Shown one piece after another: positions 23,261 to 35,500 of a DNA stretch of 64,000 nt. A model generated the notes under the pieces. That model was given only the letters and a program-made list of their open reading frames with translations. It was not told where the DNA came from and made no database searches. The translations under genes and the position numbers were made by a program. The DNA lies in NCBI GenBank assembly GCA_012845835.1, contig JABAKD010000029.1:3382844-3446843 (forward strand), given 5' to 3'. The stretch comes from Undaria pinnatifida. Taxonomy: Eukaryota; Sar; Phaeophyceae; Laminariales; Alariaceae. Each line of letters begins with the position of its first letter. Position 1 is the first letter of the stretch.

Positions 23261-24110
23261 TGGAATACATGCCGGAACTGTTGATTGCGTGCTTAGATAC
23301 GATAAATATATGACGGCGGGTCGATTATGGCAGGGGGTTTCCAATAATGGGTTGACTGGTGGAAAAAGGTTCGGTAAAATTAGCCACCTACATTCCTGCC
23401 GAGTGCGCTCAACATTGCGCGTCGGCTCGGAGTGATAATGTAATGCATGTGTGTTGTGTGTGTCTTTCTGCTGGGTCCTCTATTACCCCTCTATTCCTCT
23501 CTCAACGGGTAAGCACTCTACGCTTCGACCTTCAAGAAACAAAGGGGGGCGGGAAATGCCATTCAGGCAGGCGACAACGTCTGCCAGGAAATGACGGGGC
23601 ACTTGCTATAAATGATAACGCCGTAACGGGGCAGAGGAGGCACCATAACGCTAGCCCACCCTGACGGGCCGTATACGCAGATTAATAGAAATATCAGGTG
23701 GAGCTGAAGCTTCGGGGAATGGATCGAAGATGCGGCGCTTCACACCTCTCCCACACCTTTAACTTGCAAGGCAGTAGCCAACTAAACCAGGGCAAAGCCA
23801 AGCAGGCTCCAAACGTACGAATACCATAACACCTAGCTAATAATACCACGACGGAGTTTGCAATATTCGACCAAAACAGTTCTGACTGTCCAGGATCCTC
23901 AACTGAGAAACTACCAACATCATTGAGATGCCCTTGGTATCTTGCTTGTTTTATACCTAGTCCGGCGATTGTTTTCCTGCTTGCTCTTTCTTTTTTCTCA
24001 AAACCCAGACTATGGGGAGATGCAAGGTGCGACTCTCTTGAGTTTCGCAAACATCGACAGCGAGTCGGTCGAGCTCTGACCCTTACCTCCTTGCAATAAC
24101 TTTTTTTACC
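23261..24110. other. Gene-free stretch with one hairpin
   Basis: A palindrome-like phrase, caggcaggcgacaacgtctg, lies near 23562 and recurs as ggcaggcgataacgcctgcc near 42712. A minus-strand open frame of 118 codons (23694-24050) shows no family resemblance. Confidence 0.4.
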
Positions 24111-24660
24111 GTATTAATAGGGTTTGGTCCGGCTGTAACGGTCGGGATCGAGTAACCTTGTGTGCAACCGCTTATCAAGTTTATGGTTGCATCGGTCTTG
24201 GAAAACGTATCGGTAAACACATGGTGTCCAACCGCAAATGAATGTTATGCCCCTGCATGGGTCCCGGATAAAACAAACATGCCGGAAAACCGCAGATCAA
24301 GTGTATGACTACACCAGTCCCCCTTAATTGAATAGCATGGTGTACAACCCAAAAAAAATCAGGTCTCTGTGGCTGACTCGGTCATTGGATAGAGCAACAT
24401 GGTGTCCAACAGCAAGTCGAGGATCTGGCTGACTCGGGTCCTGGATAGAGTAACATGGTGTCCAACCGCAAAACAAGTTTCAGGCTGTAACACTCTTGGA
24501 TACAAGAAGGCGTACAGCCCAAAAATATTGTTTCTGGATGACTCGGTCCTGCATAGAGCAGCAAGGTGTACAACTGCATCTCCAAAATCTGGCCGTACGT
24601 GTTGGTCCCCTGGACATAATAGAGTAGCGTTATGTACACCAGCAGAAAATCAGTTTCGAC
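24110..24660 (+). repeat. Decayed minisatellite, unit about 60-70 bp
   Basis: Repeated phrases are tggctgactcgg, ggatagagtaacatggtgtcc and aaccgcaaa. At least seven diverged units are visible. Not coding. Confidence 0.65.
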
Positions 24661-26430
24661 GGGTCGGTCAGCGCTTCCTTGTGTGTGCCCTTTGCGTCTT
24701 ACCGCTTCAGGATTCGTGGCCTCCTCGCTGGCGAACCCAGCCATCTCACAGCCACAATCAACCCCTTCGGGTCTTACAGCGGGGAAGAGCGTCTAACAAA
24801 GCACCAGGTAACGAGTACAGCATCGGCCACACGACGGTGTCCTGGCCGCTGAGGTAGGGGATGTGTCCGAACCGCAATCGAAGGAGAAGTACAACACACG
24901 CGGAGCATGATGCTACACCTCCGCCAATCATAGAAGGTTGATAAAACCGCATGTGCGGCATTGTCGGCTCCCTGGACCTGGACCCCCAAAAGGCGAACAA
25001 AACCTAACATCAGCCGCCGACATAAAGTAGGCTACAAGTGGAGGCTCTGCTCTGACATATCGGGGTGTATGAAAATTATAGTCGGTGTGTTATGTGGTAG
25101 CGGTGCGCTTGGGACCTCTTCTTTGGCTTACGCGCCTCCACCAAGAAGCCAAAATAAGGTACGGATTGGGCTCAGGGCGCACGTGGACCGTGCCCTGTCG
25201 TGCTCCTAACCTCGCCGACATCCTTCGAGAACATCGCATCAAAAAGACACGCAATGATTCTCCCTGAAGCCGATCTTACTCTCGTCACTTGACCACCCTA
25301 TCAACAATACAGGACTCAGTTCGGAGATGGGCCCCGCATGAATGGTGACCAGATAAACACAAAAACAGGACGTCAGCCAGCCTGCCAGCCAGTCAGTCTG
25401 CCAATCGGCCAGCCAGCCAGCCGCTAATCAGAATCCAGTCCCCACTTCTCCTTTGCTTGACGTATGGCAAGCGCCCGAATATCAAAACAAGCGCTTCTAG
25501 AGCTCATATTTGCGGCGAAAAAGCTTCCCTACAAGCATCCCTCCGTAGGCTGCAGCACTCCCAGCGCCCTCGCCCCAAACCCCGACCCCGAACCCTCGCG
25601 AAAGTAAACGCCGAGAGTCTCCCCGCTTGCCCTGTCCGATACGGTTACACCCCCTGCACCGCCAGCTGCCTCGTTCCCGGCAGCGCCTTCGTCTCGGAAC
25701 TGGCACCTCCGCCAAGAATCACCGATCACCTGTCATACAAAACAATTAATATATCCGGCGTCACTACACTACCGCATTTGGATATTCGTGATACGTGCGA
25801 TATGATTTCTTCTTGCGCTTATTCCATGTCGCATGTTGTGCGACCCGCTTCTGCCATGTGCTTTTTTTTAACGTTTTACCTGGGGTATATTTCGCTCCTG
25901 AATGGCCCCTTCGTCTTTCGCAACTGGCACCTCCGCCAAAAAAACGATGAGCACGCGTCATAGGACTAAACCCCTACTTCGAAGTAGAATATCTCCAGTG
26001 TCACACTTTATAATACATAGCGATTACCCCTCAAGAGAAGGGATGGCGTGCCCACAGCTTTCTGATTTGTCAAATTTTCAGGTTAGAATGTTTTAAAAGG
26101 GATTTCGTGCCCACATTTTTCTGATTGGTCCAAATTATTAGGTTGGAACTTCTGATTGGTGGAAAATCCTTGGTCGACATTAGTCGTCTTTCGGGATCGC
26201 GACGTAACTTTTCGTATCACCGTAGTAGTATATATATATCATGCGTGGCGTGGAAGGAACCAAGAAATCGCCGATCACCTCTCGCGCTAAGAAGATAATA
26301 AATATATATATACATATATATTGCGGTGCTACTGCATAAGTGAACTATGCTGAACGCTTGCTACGGTAGGCTACGGTAGCGCCGCACCAATATGTCATGC
26401 CCCCACTTGAGGAGCTCTACACCTTGGAGC
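24661..26430. other. Gene-free stretch with small duplications
   Basis: A CAGC-type simple repeat lies at 25372-25425. The phrase aactggcacctccgccaa occurs at about 25697 and again near 25921, in an echo-like duplication. AT-rich runs of TATATA occur at 26230-26320. No exon could be supported. Confidence 0.4.
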
Positions 26431-26800
26431 CATCCCACGGTAGGGGGGATGTACTTAGTTTGTGCATGGCCGCAGTCGTATGACCATAGATCCGCGCATC
26501 CCTACTATGCCGGGACTGAGCACGTCGGGTGCTCACCAACCAGGCAGACAGTATTGCTTGCACCAAGCGCGAAGCGCCATGAGGTGTTCGGCGAGTCGCA
26601 TGAAGGGGGAACTGCATCCTTCCAAGAACCGCTCGAAAGACGGACTTCGGCACCTTGTGCCTGCTTTCTTGCTTATGGATGACAGCGCCAATGAGTTACT
26701 TTGTTTTTCTGGCGTGGCCACTCCAGAGACAGCAATGGATGTTACTATGTAACTGCCTCGTGGGTGCCTTACCAAATTCACACTACGTGATGCGATCATT
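26430..26800 (-). repeat. Repeat family C, long copy (reverse)
   Basis: Reverse counterpart of 47110-47485. Both contain a short open frame with the shared peptides [18 protein letters not shown] and LRAWCKQ. The peptide is conserved better than the flanks, but it lacks a known domain, so it is probably a mobile element with a small or former coding part. Confidence 0.7.
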
Positions 26801-26887
26801 TCCCTTGTAGGGGTTGCATTTTTTTGGCGAAACGTTTCTGGCCGGCTGAACTCCGGTTAGTCTGATACTCTTACGATAACATTTGTT

Positions 26888-27135
26888 CTAGGACTAGCGC
26901 ACGCAAGAGTTGGTGGGACTGCGTGAACGAATGAACGCCTCCGGAGTCATCGGCCGGGTGAGACATTGAGCTGCTTGTGTTAGGAGCTCAAAAACTTCCG
27001 CTGCACCCCCAACCGTGGGATGACGTTGTTAACCACTGACTTGCCTTCCGATTTTTTCTTGATTTTTTTTCATCCTCCGGCGGATGGGGAAAAATAAAGC
27101 TTAAGCTCACCACACTTCCACGTATTTTCATACGC
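26888..27135 (+). repeat. Repeat family D copy
   Basis: Begins with ggactagcgca and carries gaacgaatgaacgcc, then a ggagctc-containing hairpin and a ccaaccgtgggatgac-like phrase. Sister copies start at 49894 and 50448. A following piece (aaagcttaagctc) recurs at 53840-53920. Confidence 0.6.
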
Positions 27136-27462
27136 GTCGTGTGCCGATTTAACTTAGTTGCTTTCGCAACCCAGGGCTAGCTGGCGCGTCCTTCGGATCC
27201 CACTATAGCGCTAGCGTGAGCTGTCCCTATCAGCGGTCCTCGTTACAACCCCGGCAGCGCAAGCTATACAGTACTATGGTTGTATACGGATGCGAGGGTA
27301 TGTCGACCCGGCCTGCCCCCTGAGGTTCGGTGGAGATAGCCAACCGATTAACAATCTCATGGTCTAGGTATAACATCATTAATACTCCGGAGTAGTAAGC
27401 GTAAAACCCGGATGGGTTTTCTGCGATTTAGGGTGGTTCCTCAGTTTGAGCAGCCCCGTCAG

Positions 27463-29200
27463 TTAGAAAATATTAACATTTCGGCCAAAAACTGCTACCC
27501 TTAGCACGTGTCTGCGACCCAAGCTCGCTCTCGCCTTGAGGTGATCGAAGGCCATTCGTGGAAGATGCCCCACAGGGAAAAACTCCGCCTCCGCTGCGTC
27601 ATCCCCTGCGCGGGCGTTGCACGCTGACCTGGACGGGGCCCATGTCATGAATGCCACCGTCACGGTGTGCCCTCGAGGGTCTCTCCCGGGGTCGCCTGAT
27701 CAATCAAGCATTATAGAGCCAGAGAACGCCCCCCCTCCGGTTACTGGTTGCTACCACGATTCGCCGAAAAATGGCGTAGCATGACGTGTGGACGTGAACG
27801 TGGGACGCACGCTACGATACGGGTAGGAAATTTTGGGTCAATATTTCTGCCTCTGGCGGGGCTCCTCAGCCGCGGAACCACCCAATTTCCATGGAATCTC
27901 ATCTGTGTCTTACAAGTGCAATCTACTGGCATTCGTTATAGACTATACCTGTTGCAGGTCATGGACTGTTAAATCGCGTTGCGCTTTAAATATCCATGGA
28001 ATCTCATCTGTGTCTTACAAGTACAATGTACTGGCATTCGTTATAGATATTACCTGTTGCAGGCCATGGACTGTTAAATCGCGTTACGCTTTCCTTTTTA
28101 TGCTCAACGTCACTCACGGCAGGCCGTGGAATGTTAATCGCGTTTCATCTTCCTTTTTCCCAACGTCAGTTTGTTGGACCCCGCCTGACCGACAAGGTTC
28201 AGCGGACACATGTAACAAAAAAAGTAACGGCACTGACCGTCCCAAAGATCCAACGCGAGTGCGGAACCAGAGAACATGCCCCCCACCCCCCCCCGGTTAG
28301 CACGATCCGCCGAAAGGTAACGGCGCAGGATGGGTGGACGTGAAGATGGAGGGTAGGAGGGGGGGGGGGGGGAGGGGGGGGGGCTAGGCGATTGTCTGCA
28401 GTAACGCAACGTCCCGAGCCTTACCCTAGCGTTAGGGGGTGAAATGCTTTCTCGTTTTTTGCGAAAAACCTACAACTGCACCCACCGTTTGGGGGGGGGG
28501 ATCCCTGACTGAAGGGTACAATTTTCTTGTCAGGGTATACGTATAATAGTGTAGGGGCAAACCAACTGAAACCCACCAACTGAAACCCACCGTATGCCCC
28601 GGTCTGCACCAACGTGCGGTCCGTCACTCCTGTCTCCTCTTCCAACTCTCTCCTTGCCGCCGCGTCGAGGCCTTCGTTCTCATCCACGAATCCACCTAAG
28701 GCGGCGCGGTGGGGGGTGGGGGGTGGGGGCGGGGCGGGGCGTGAGCAATACGAAGAAAACGAGAACTGCAGGATTTAACTGTTCGTTAGCGGGTCGATCA
28801 CAGGAACGGTCTAAAGAAAGTTCGGCAGTGAAAAGGTCAGAGAGGGGATTGGAATATCGGAGCAGGGAAAGCGCTACCCACGATTAGTTTCCTAAGGGTA
28901 TTCAGCACATAACACACAACTATTCGAGCATGGTGACTTGCTACAGACCGGGCTTCGTGACTGTTGTGTTGGTCTGTGTCGATACGAGGCGAACAAGATC
29001 GACTTCACGCGCACGCCCGACCCCTCGCCTGGAAGCGCCCATGACCCCTTGTACGGGTCGTTCTTGCGCTTAATAAGCAGGATCCACGGCTTCCCTTCGT
29101 CCAGCGTATACACGAGGCAATCCACCGTTACAGCGGGGCGGGGCCACTGGTACTGATACGGAAGGCTACCCCCTCCCATAGTCGACGTGGATGAAGCCAT
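27463..29200 (-). CDS. Nudix hydrolase, ADP-ribose pyrophosphatase-like, three exons
   Basis: Exons on the minus strand: 29200-29029, 28695-28591, 27695-27463, giving 169 residues. The joined protein has the full Nudix box GX5EX7REUXEEXGU, ending [12 protein letters not shown]; the glutamates coordinate the metal ion that drives pyrophosphate-bond hydrolysis. Downstream is [16 protein letters not shown] and then [13 protein letters not shown] and AFDH, typical of ADP-ribose pyrophosphatase-like members. The first intron splits the glycine of the box and uses a GC donor (ccag then gcgagg); without it the box cannot be read. The start is the ATG at 29200, giving [12 protein letters not shown], but the frame stays open upstream. 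The last residues after AFDHLK diverge from the family and a further exon is possible (aag then gcgaga would be another GC donor). Substrate is inferred. Confidence 0.85.
27880..28140 (+). repeat. 118 bp tandem repeat in Nudix intron 2
   Basis: Two nearly identical units and a partial third share ccatggaatctcatctgtgt, actggcattcgttatag and catggactgttaaatcgcgt. It lies in the intron between exons 2 and 3 of the Nudix gene. Confidence 0.85.
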
Positions 29201-30740
29201 TGAAAAAGTCGTCGTTGCTGTCGATGTCGTAGTCGTCGTTATTGCCGATGTCTTCCTCCTTAGCCTGCTTAACAAGTGTGCGGTGGCGGCGGCGGCGGCA
29301 GTCGAGGCGGTGGGAGGGACGGCGGGAGTCGGGGTGGTGACTCCTCTGCTGCGTACCAGGCAATGATAGCAATGCGTATGCGTGCCTCCTCACAGCCATC
29401 CCGGGTGGAGCCTCCCGAAAGCTGGGCGGGCACTCGCAAAAAAAAAATAAACACATCACGGGAAAAGTATTTGATATCCTCGAAGGTCGAAGTTCCTGAC
29501 AAAAGGGGCCTGGTCACCAGCTGACAAACAAGAACGTTCCAAGTAGAATGCGCTGGGACCTTCGCAACAAGCGAGGAAACGATCATGCCGTAGACTCACT
29601 TACTAATAAGTCGGCGCCTTCGGAGGCCGCCCTCGGCAGTTCTCTGACCTCTCAGATTACTCTCAGCTCTTAACCGCCACGGGGAAAATATTTTTCCGGA
29701 CTGATCCTTGGAATATTTTCCCCCCTCTTTTATCAATTTCTAGAATCTGCTTCTTCCGCGCACAACACGAAGTGACGGCACAATCCAAGCTCCGATAGCC
29801 ACAGTATCTACGTACCTCAAGCACAGCAGCACAGCATGCAATCGGCCCTGCACAAAGCAGCAAAGTACATACAGCTGTACGTTCCGTGTCGGACAGCCAC
29901 CAGAGCGCGATAGCGCAAGCAAGCAGACAAGAACAAGTAACATGTGTTGCCGGGAGCCACCACGCATGTAGGAGAAGTTTATCTTGCCAATTTCCCTCTG
30001 ACTTTGTTGTTCGTCGAATAATGCGTTACAGAGCCACCCAAAACTGACAAGATAGATATTTTCCACGTACCGCTGTCGACCATTATAGCCTTATGACGGA
30101 ACCGTCTAGACATATATGTTGTTTTTAGAATGGAATATCTTGAGGTGTGACTGATGTGACCGAAAAAGCCGTCGCTTTGCTGCCACTTGAACCACATGTT
30201 CCACGCTGCTGCTGTGTGTGTTGATGAACCGCTTTTCCCACCCATCGACATCACGCACACCCAGTCAGTGTCCGTGCCGATTCGCCACCCTACGAAGCAG
30301 AGAGAGACTAAAGCTCTGCAGTCACAAATGAGGTAGACATACGCATCGCGAGTACTATGGAAGAATGCCAGGTGCATACGGTATACTCATGCATGTGGCG
30401 TCCGGGTAATTTTTCCTAGGGCATGGCGGCGGGGCTCTTGGCATTCTCGAGTAGCCAGGTTGCGTCTACAACCATTCATGGACCTTTGTTCGCCTCATAC
30501 GATTTTTATTTACGTTCAGTTCCTGAGCGAGCGTAGCGGGTGGCGACTGCCGCCCGCGAAGCGAAGCGCCTTGCACAACGATGTTCCTTGCACGACTTTG
30601 TCTTCAAGGGGCATTTTTTTTTTATAATAACTGAGAAACGTCAGTTGTGAATACGACCGAATGAATGGTTGAAACTCAACTTTGCAAATTGCGTGGTACA
30701 TCTATATTTCGCTAATACACAAGCAGTAGTTGCACAAAAC
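29201..30740. other. Region upstream of the Nudix gene
   Basis: A GGC-type triplet run lies at 29280-29310. No exon of either neighbour could be supported. It contains the Nudix promoter and the shared spacer toward the divergent AAR2 gene. Confidence 0.4.
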
Positions 30741-31160
30741 TTACGGAAGGTCGTTTAAACATTGAGCGAGCAGTCCATCCGCCCGGCAGCCGGTGGGCGG
30801 CAATTCCAGTCGAAGCGACCGTTAGAATGACTCGTCCATTTTCACGCAAACGTGGAGAATTGAACATGGGAAATCTGGAGCTTGCGGAACGGTATTGAAT
30901 ATTAATATATGGAAGGCGTGTTGGTTCGGGACATTTGCGTAAATGATTGAGCAAATGAGCAAGTACGTACCATGTAAGGTTGAACTTTGACACGACAGGT
31001 ACTAGAGAAGCGAAGCATACCAGGCAGAGTACAGGAAGTTAATTGGTAACAGACTGGCAGAAACTACTGCTGTGAGGATTTCGGCTGAACGGATTAGCAG
31101 AAAGTTTAGGAAGATCTTTTCAGTGACTGTCTTTCCGGTACCTGCAGGAGCACTGTCAGC
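30740..31160 (-). pseudogene. Decayed PIF1/Helitron-type helicase fragment
   Basis: The minus strand encodes a Walker A motif, APAGTGKT, at 31151-31128. Further on, in another frame, it encodes ILTVASTGIAAHRLPGGW and then TARSMFKRP (about 30840-30744). These are the ATP-binding loop and the following conserved block of PIF1-like helicases carried by Helitrons. The two blocks lie about 95 codons apart instead of the usual 20-30, with frame breaks between them, and no Rep domain is visible. It is a dead fragment of a rolling-circle transposon or a host PIF1 copy. Confidence 0.7.
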
Positions 31161-31503
31161 CATGTATGCACCAGGGGGGAAGGTTGCGCGCCCCGCAGGG
31201 CCCCCCCGGGAGGGTCCCCGTTGCGCCGGAAAATACAGTCTAAAAACAGCCCCAAGAGTTTTTTTTCGCCCACGGCATCAAAAAGGGATCTATCTGGGCA
31301 CGCGTACAAGTAGGTAAAAGGAGCGCAACAACAAAAATCGCTGAAAAATCGCCGCAGGTTGTGCAGGTGCAAAACATGCCTGCGGCGCATTATCCGGAAG
31401 TCGGGATGTAAAAAAAAACGTGCGCCAGCGCATCTGCACCACGCCTTATACTCGAAGCTTGACATTTTTTTTCTCCAGATCTCTGCTTTCTCCCTGTTTA
31501 ATT

Positions 31504-31905
31504 ATTTTTCCTCGCGGAGAGCTCAAAACCGGCCATTCTCTTGAAAGTAAATGTTCGAGCGCTTTTCCAGGGGTTTCTACTGATAGCGAACCTATCCGTT
31601 TCTACAGGGGTTCATTTCTAGTTTTGAAGTATTTGAAAAAAAAGAGAGAATCAAGAAGCTACATCTGCAATAAGAAGAAAAAAAAAAATCCGTATCTTGG
31701 CCAGATACGAGTAGATGGAAACTAAATGGGATTTTAGGATTTTGGACGTCTTGGACGAATCTTACCCGGCCCTTAGAATTGAACCCTGCGCCCCGGTAGC
31801 AATGGGTAGGTTCGCTGGAAAGCCCTCTGGAAGAGAGCTCGAACCGTTATTTTGAGAGAATAATGGCCGGTGTTGTGCTTTCCGCGAGGAAAGTTGACTC
31901 AAATC
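31504..31905. repeat. Inverted repeat with 100 bp arms
   Basis: Left arm 31504-31605 (cctcgcggagagctcaaaac, ggccattctctt) is reverse-complemented at 31803-31905 (gagaataatggccgg, tccgcgaggaaa). The spacer is about 200 bp of A-rich DNA. It is probably a foldback element. No gene. Confidence 0.65.
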
Positions 31906-32578
31906 GGTAGGAAAGGGAAGATCTGGAGGAAAAACAATACCAGGTATCAAGATTCGTTTTACCATAAACATCGGCCTTGTTTGGTACAGATCTTATGATA
32001 TAATAGTACATGCGGGTCAGCTGTGAGAGCATGATAGCGTATTATGTCCATATATGAATATTTTATTCCAAATCAAGCAGCCCAGCGCGAGGACTTGCAT
32101 ACTTGTCAGAGATCAGAGGCATCATGATGCGCGATACTGCTGCAGGCAGAGTAAAGGATACCGGGTGTGTCACCTGGCAGGGAAACTGGAATTCAGCCCA
32201 GTTCTCGCCCCAGCGATCGGGTTAGCAAGTCTCCCGCCGCAGAGAGGGACGAACGCAGCCGAGCAGTGATGCACGTGGCAATGGCCGTGACTCGCACAAG
32301 TGGTCGCCAAGATATGGAACGGGGCCAGAGCCCGTGGCATGGATAGGACTTGCGCAACGGGCAAAGGGGCAAAGCTGTGTACGGCCCACTTTACTTGGAA
32401 TTAGTATAAGATACTTTGGCGCCGATACTTTTTCGAAGTTCTGACTTCTGACTAAAAATCTAGCCCTAAAATAACGGAGTTCCATGAAGTTCTAAATGGC
32501 TGCGCATGGCAGGTCGAAAACCGAAAATCGAAAATTCGCACCGCACCGGCGGCGGATAGCCACGACAAGTGGGCAGCG
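31906..32578 (+). promoter_or_regulatory. Upstream region of AAR2
   Basis: No exon seen. The AAR2 frame stays open for some 90 bases upstream of the ATG at 32579, but without another in-frame ATG in that stretch. No promoter motif can be named. Confidence 0.35.
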
Positions 32579-35500
32579 ATGGAGGCCATGGACGAGCAGC
32601 AGGCTCGCCAAAGTCTGCTAGAGGGCGGATACTTTGTGGCTCTGGGCGTTCCGCCCGGGGTTGAGTTCGGGATCGATCTCAAGAGCTATGAGGTGCCCAG
32701 TGGAGTTTTAATGGTTTGAATTGGATTGTACCTTTGCCTCTGAATTAGCTCCTCCCGTTCCCCCAACAATAGGTGCAGCGTGCACAAGCGCTGGTTGACC
32801 AATGAAGGGCCGGTTCCGTACCATGTGTGTTGCAAGTCCCCCACGACTAGGGTGGAGCTGGGCTGCATTTCCGCATTGGCACATGACTCTTGCTGGTGCT
32901 TGATTTTGGTGCATCCTGGACTGCTACTGCTGCTGTGTTTTACACGAGGCCTTTCTGGATTCTACGGGACTGTCAGAAAATCATTTCAAACTCGTGCGTC
33001 CTTCGTAGTTGGTACAGCAGCAGCAGAGCAGGGCTGGTATAATAGCCTCAGCGTTGTCATGGCCAGAACCCACGCAGGCGGTTCAGTAACTTAGTTGGGA
33101 ACTCAGGCATAGCGGGCTAACAAATGCTAGAACCGCGCCGAAGTTTTTGTGGACTAGCGCACTAACTGCTTGGAGTTGGTGTGGCATTGTTTCTTTAAGC
33201 AGTGGCAAGGGTAAGGTCAACTCGTACGGGAGACGGGATGGCGGGATCAGAAAACAAAACAGGAGTTCCCTTCATCGTGCAGACACCCCTGGTCAGGGCC
33301 GTTGGTAGACATGAGCCATTTCCGATCACTGCCCCGACGAAAAAAAATGTGCTAGCCGCACATACCACCAACCGCCGTCTGGACGGTTCCTCGCCTCACA
33401 AGGCACGAGATGACGTCAAGGCTTCAGGCTCTCATTGTCTCGAGCGAGAGCTCCAACCAAGCAGCACCAACAGCCGTCAAGCTTGGCAGCGGGCACTCTC
33501 AGAGCATTGGAGTACATATTCTCGAAGGTTAGATGTTAGATCGTGCCTTGTGGGGCGAGGAGTCGTCGGCGACGGTTGGTGCTATGTGTGGAAAGCACAG
33601 TTTTTCGCTGCTTCGGCACACACAAGATTTTCAGCGACATCTATCTGTGGGTTTCAACGCCACGAATGGGAAACCCTGTTTCGTTTTCCGATTTCGTCTC
33701 CCACAAGAGTTGGCCTGATATGGGTTGCGTTCGTACAGCACGAGCGCAGCAATCCGAGTATAACCATTGACGCGCGAGTGTCGTACGTCTCCCTATGCTG
33801 CACTTCGAACACGTACCAGATACACATCGTGCTCCATCAGCGCGGGCTGGACCCGAACTTGTTTCGGGGTTCGGGATTCGGGTGTCCCACCCACAGTAGA
33901 TTTAATACCGTGTCAGATTTGAATTGTCCAGGATTTTGTTTTATTCCTCTTACACGCCAAGAAGACCAATCGTGGTCGTGCCCTCCATCCCCGCTCTATC
34001 CTCCCCCCCCTCCTCCCTGCCCCTTAAATATCCCCCAAACCCACGCTCGCCCAGCCCTCATCACCCCTCACACACCCCACGTGTTTGTCCCACTCGTCTG
34101 ACCTTTGGAAATCGTACGCCCGGGGGCGGATACTGCAGACAGGACAACGGTTCAAGGGGGTGAAGATGATCCCCCCGGGCTTGCACTTCGTCCACTGTGG
34201 CACGGGCGAGGGCGAAAAGCAGGTTCGTGATGCTTTCGTGGCACTCTGGGAAATCTTGTTCGTTCGCGCCGATTGAGCGCTCTATAGGCGCTGCGTTTTG
34301 GTTGTGTTGCACACGTGTAGGTCTTCGTCTTCTTCGTACCAGGAATTGGCTTTTTGCTGTCTGCGCGTGTTTGTAGGCATTAGGTGGAGGTGCGGGCATG
34401 TTGTTGTTTGTTGTTGTTGTTGTTGTTGTTGTTGGTGGTGGTGGTGCCCTCGCGTAATGTCGTTGTCATAATGTGGTCCATGGTCACAGGACAGACCCCT
34501 AATACTCTGGAATGGAAGCACACGAGCAAACAATAAACAGACAAATGTAGCATATAGCTCTCTAATAAATTGCCGTAGTACCTACCTTGTAGCCAACTAG
34601 AGACCTAGCCGAATATCCGTAACAGCCAGTCGGCGACTTGTAGTCGGCCAACCCTGATAAACCGCGCCCAAACCCCTTGTCGACAACGAATCGGTGAAAT
34701 TAGTGCAGTGGCTCATTTTCCGCGCGGCGCCGGGGGCGTCGGTGGCGGTGGCGCGGTGGGACAGCCGGAGCGGAGGGCCTCGTGGACGACTAGTATTTAT
34801 AATTTAAGGATTGTATCGGGGTGAGGTAACCCGTTAGACTGCTTCGTTTGTCGGTTGTTTAGGTGATTTGGCCAGCGCCGTAATTGGTGGGTATAGAGTA
34901 ATTTATTCCCCTTTTTGTTCATTTTGGGAGACGATATCGAAACGAGACCTCAAAGGCCTCGTCGGTAATCGATCAATCGGTGTACGCATTGCAGGGACTG
35001 TTCTTCCGGGCGGCGGCGGGGTCGGTGGCGGTGGCGCAGTGGGACGCAGAGGCTGAGGACCTCGTGGATGCGCAGCAATGCCTGCCGGAGGGCGCGCTGC
35101 GAGCACTAAGAGAGTCCGTGCTCCGACTAGAATTGGACGCCAGTCTCGGGTAAGGGCTGCCCTGTCGATTCTTCTTTAGATATTTGTTGATTTCTGCTGT
35201 TTTGTTTGTTTTTTGTCGGTTTCATTTTTCGGGGGGTTTGTTTATTTGGCTTCTTTCGTTGTAAATTGTTGGTTGTTGGCTTTGGTCGCACGTGGGACGC
35301 CGAAGCGGGGGAACTCGTGAACGGACCGCAGCGCTTGCCGGAAACCGCTGCAAGAACGCTGAGGGAGTTCCACACTGCGACTAGAAACGGACGCCAGTCT
35401 TGGGGTAACTTTTATAGTTCGTCGCTGTTTTTTGTTTTTTCTTGTGCTTGAATTTTTGTTTTCGTTTTGTTTTTGTTGGTCTTTGGACCGTTTCTAATGG

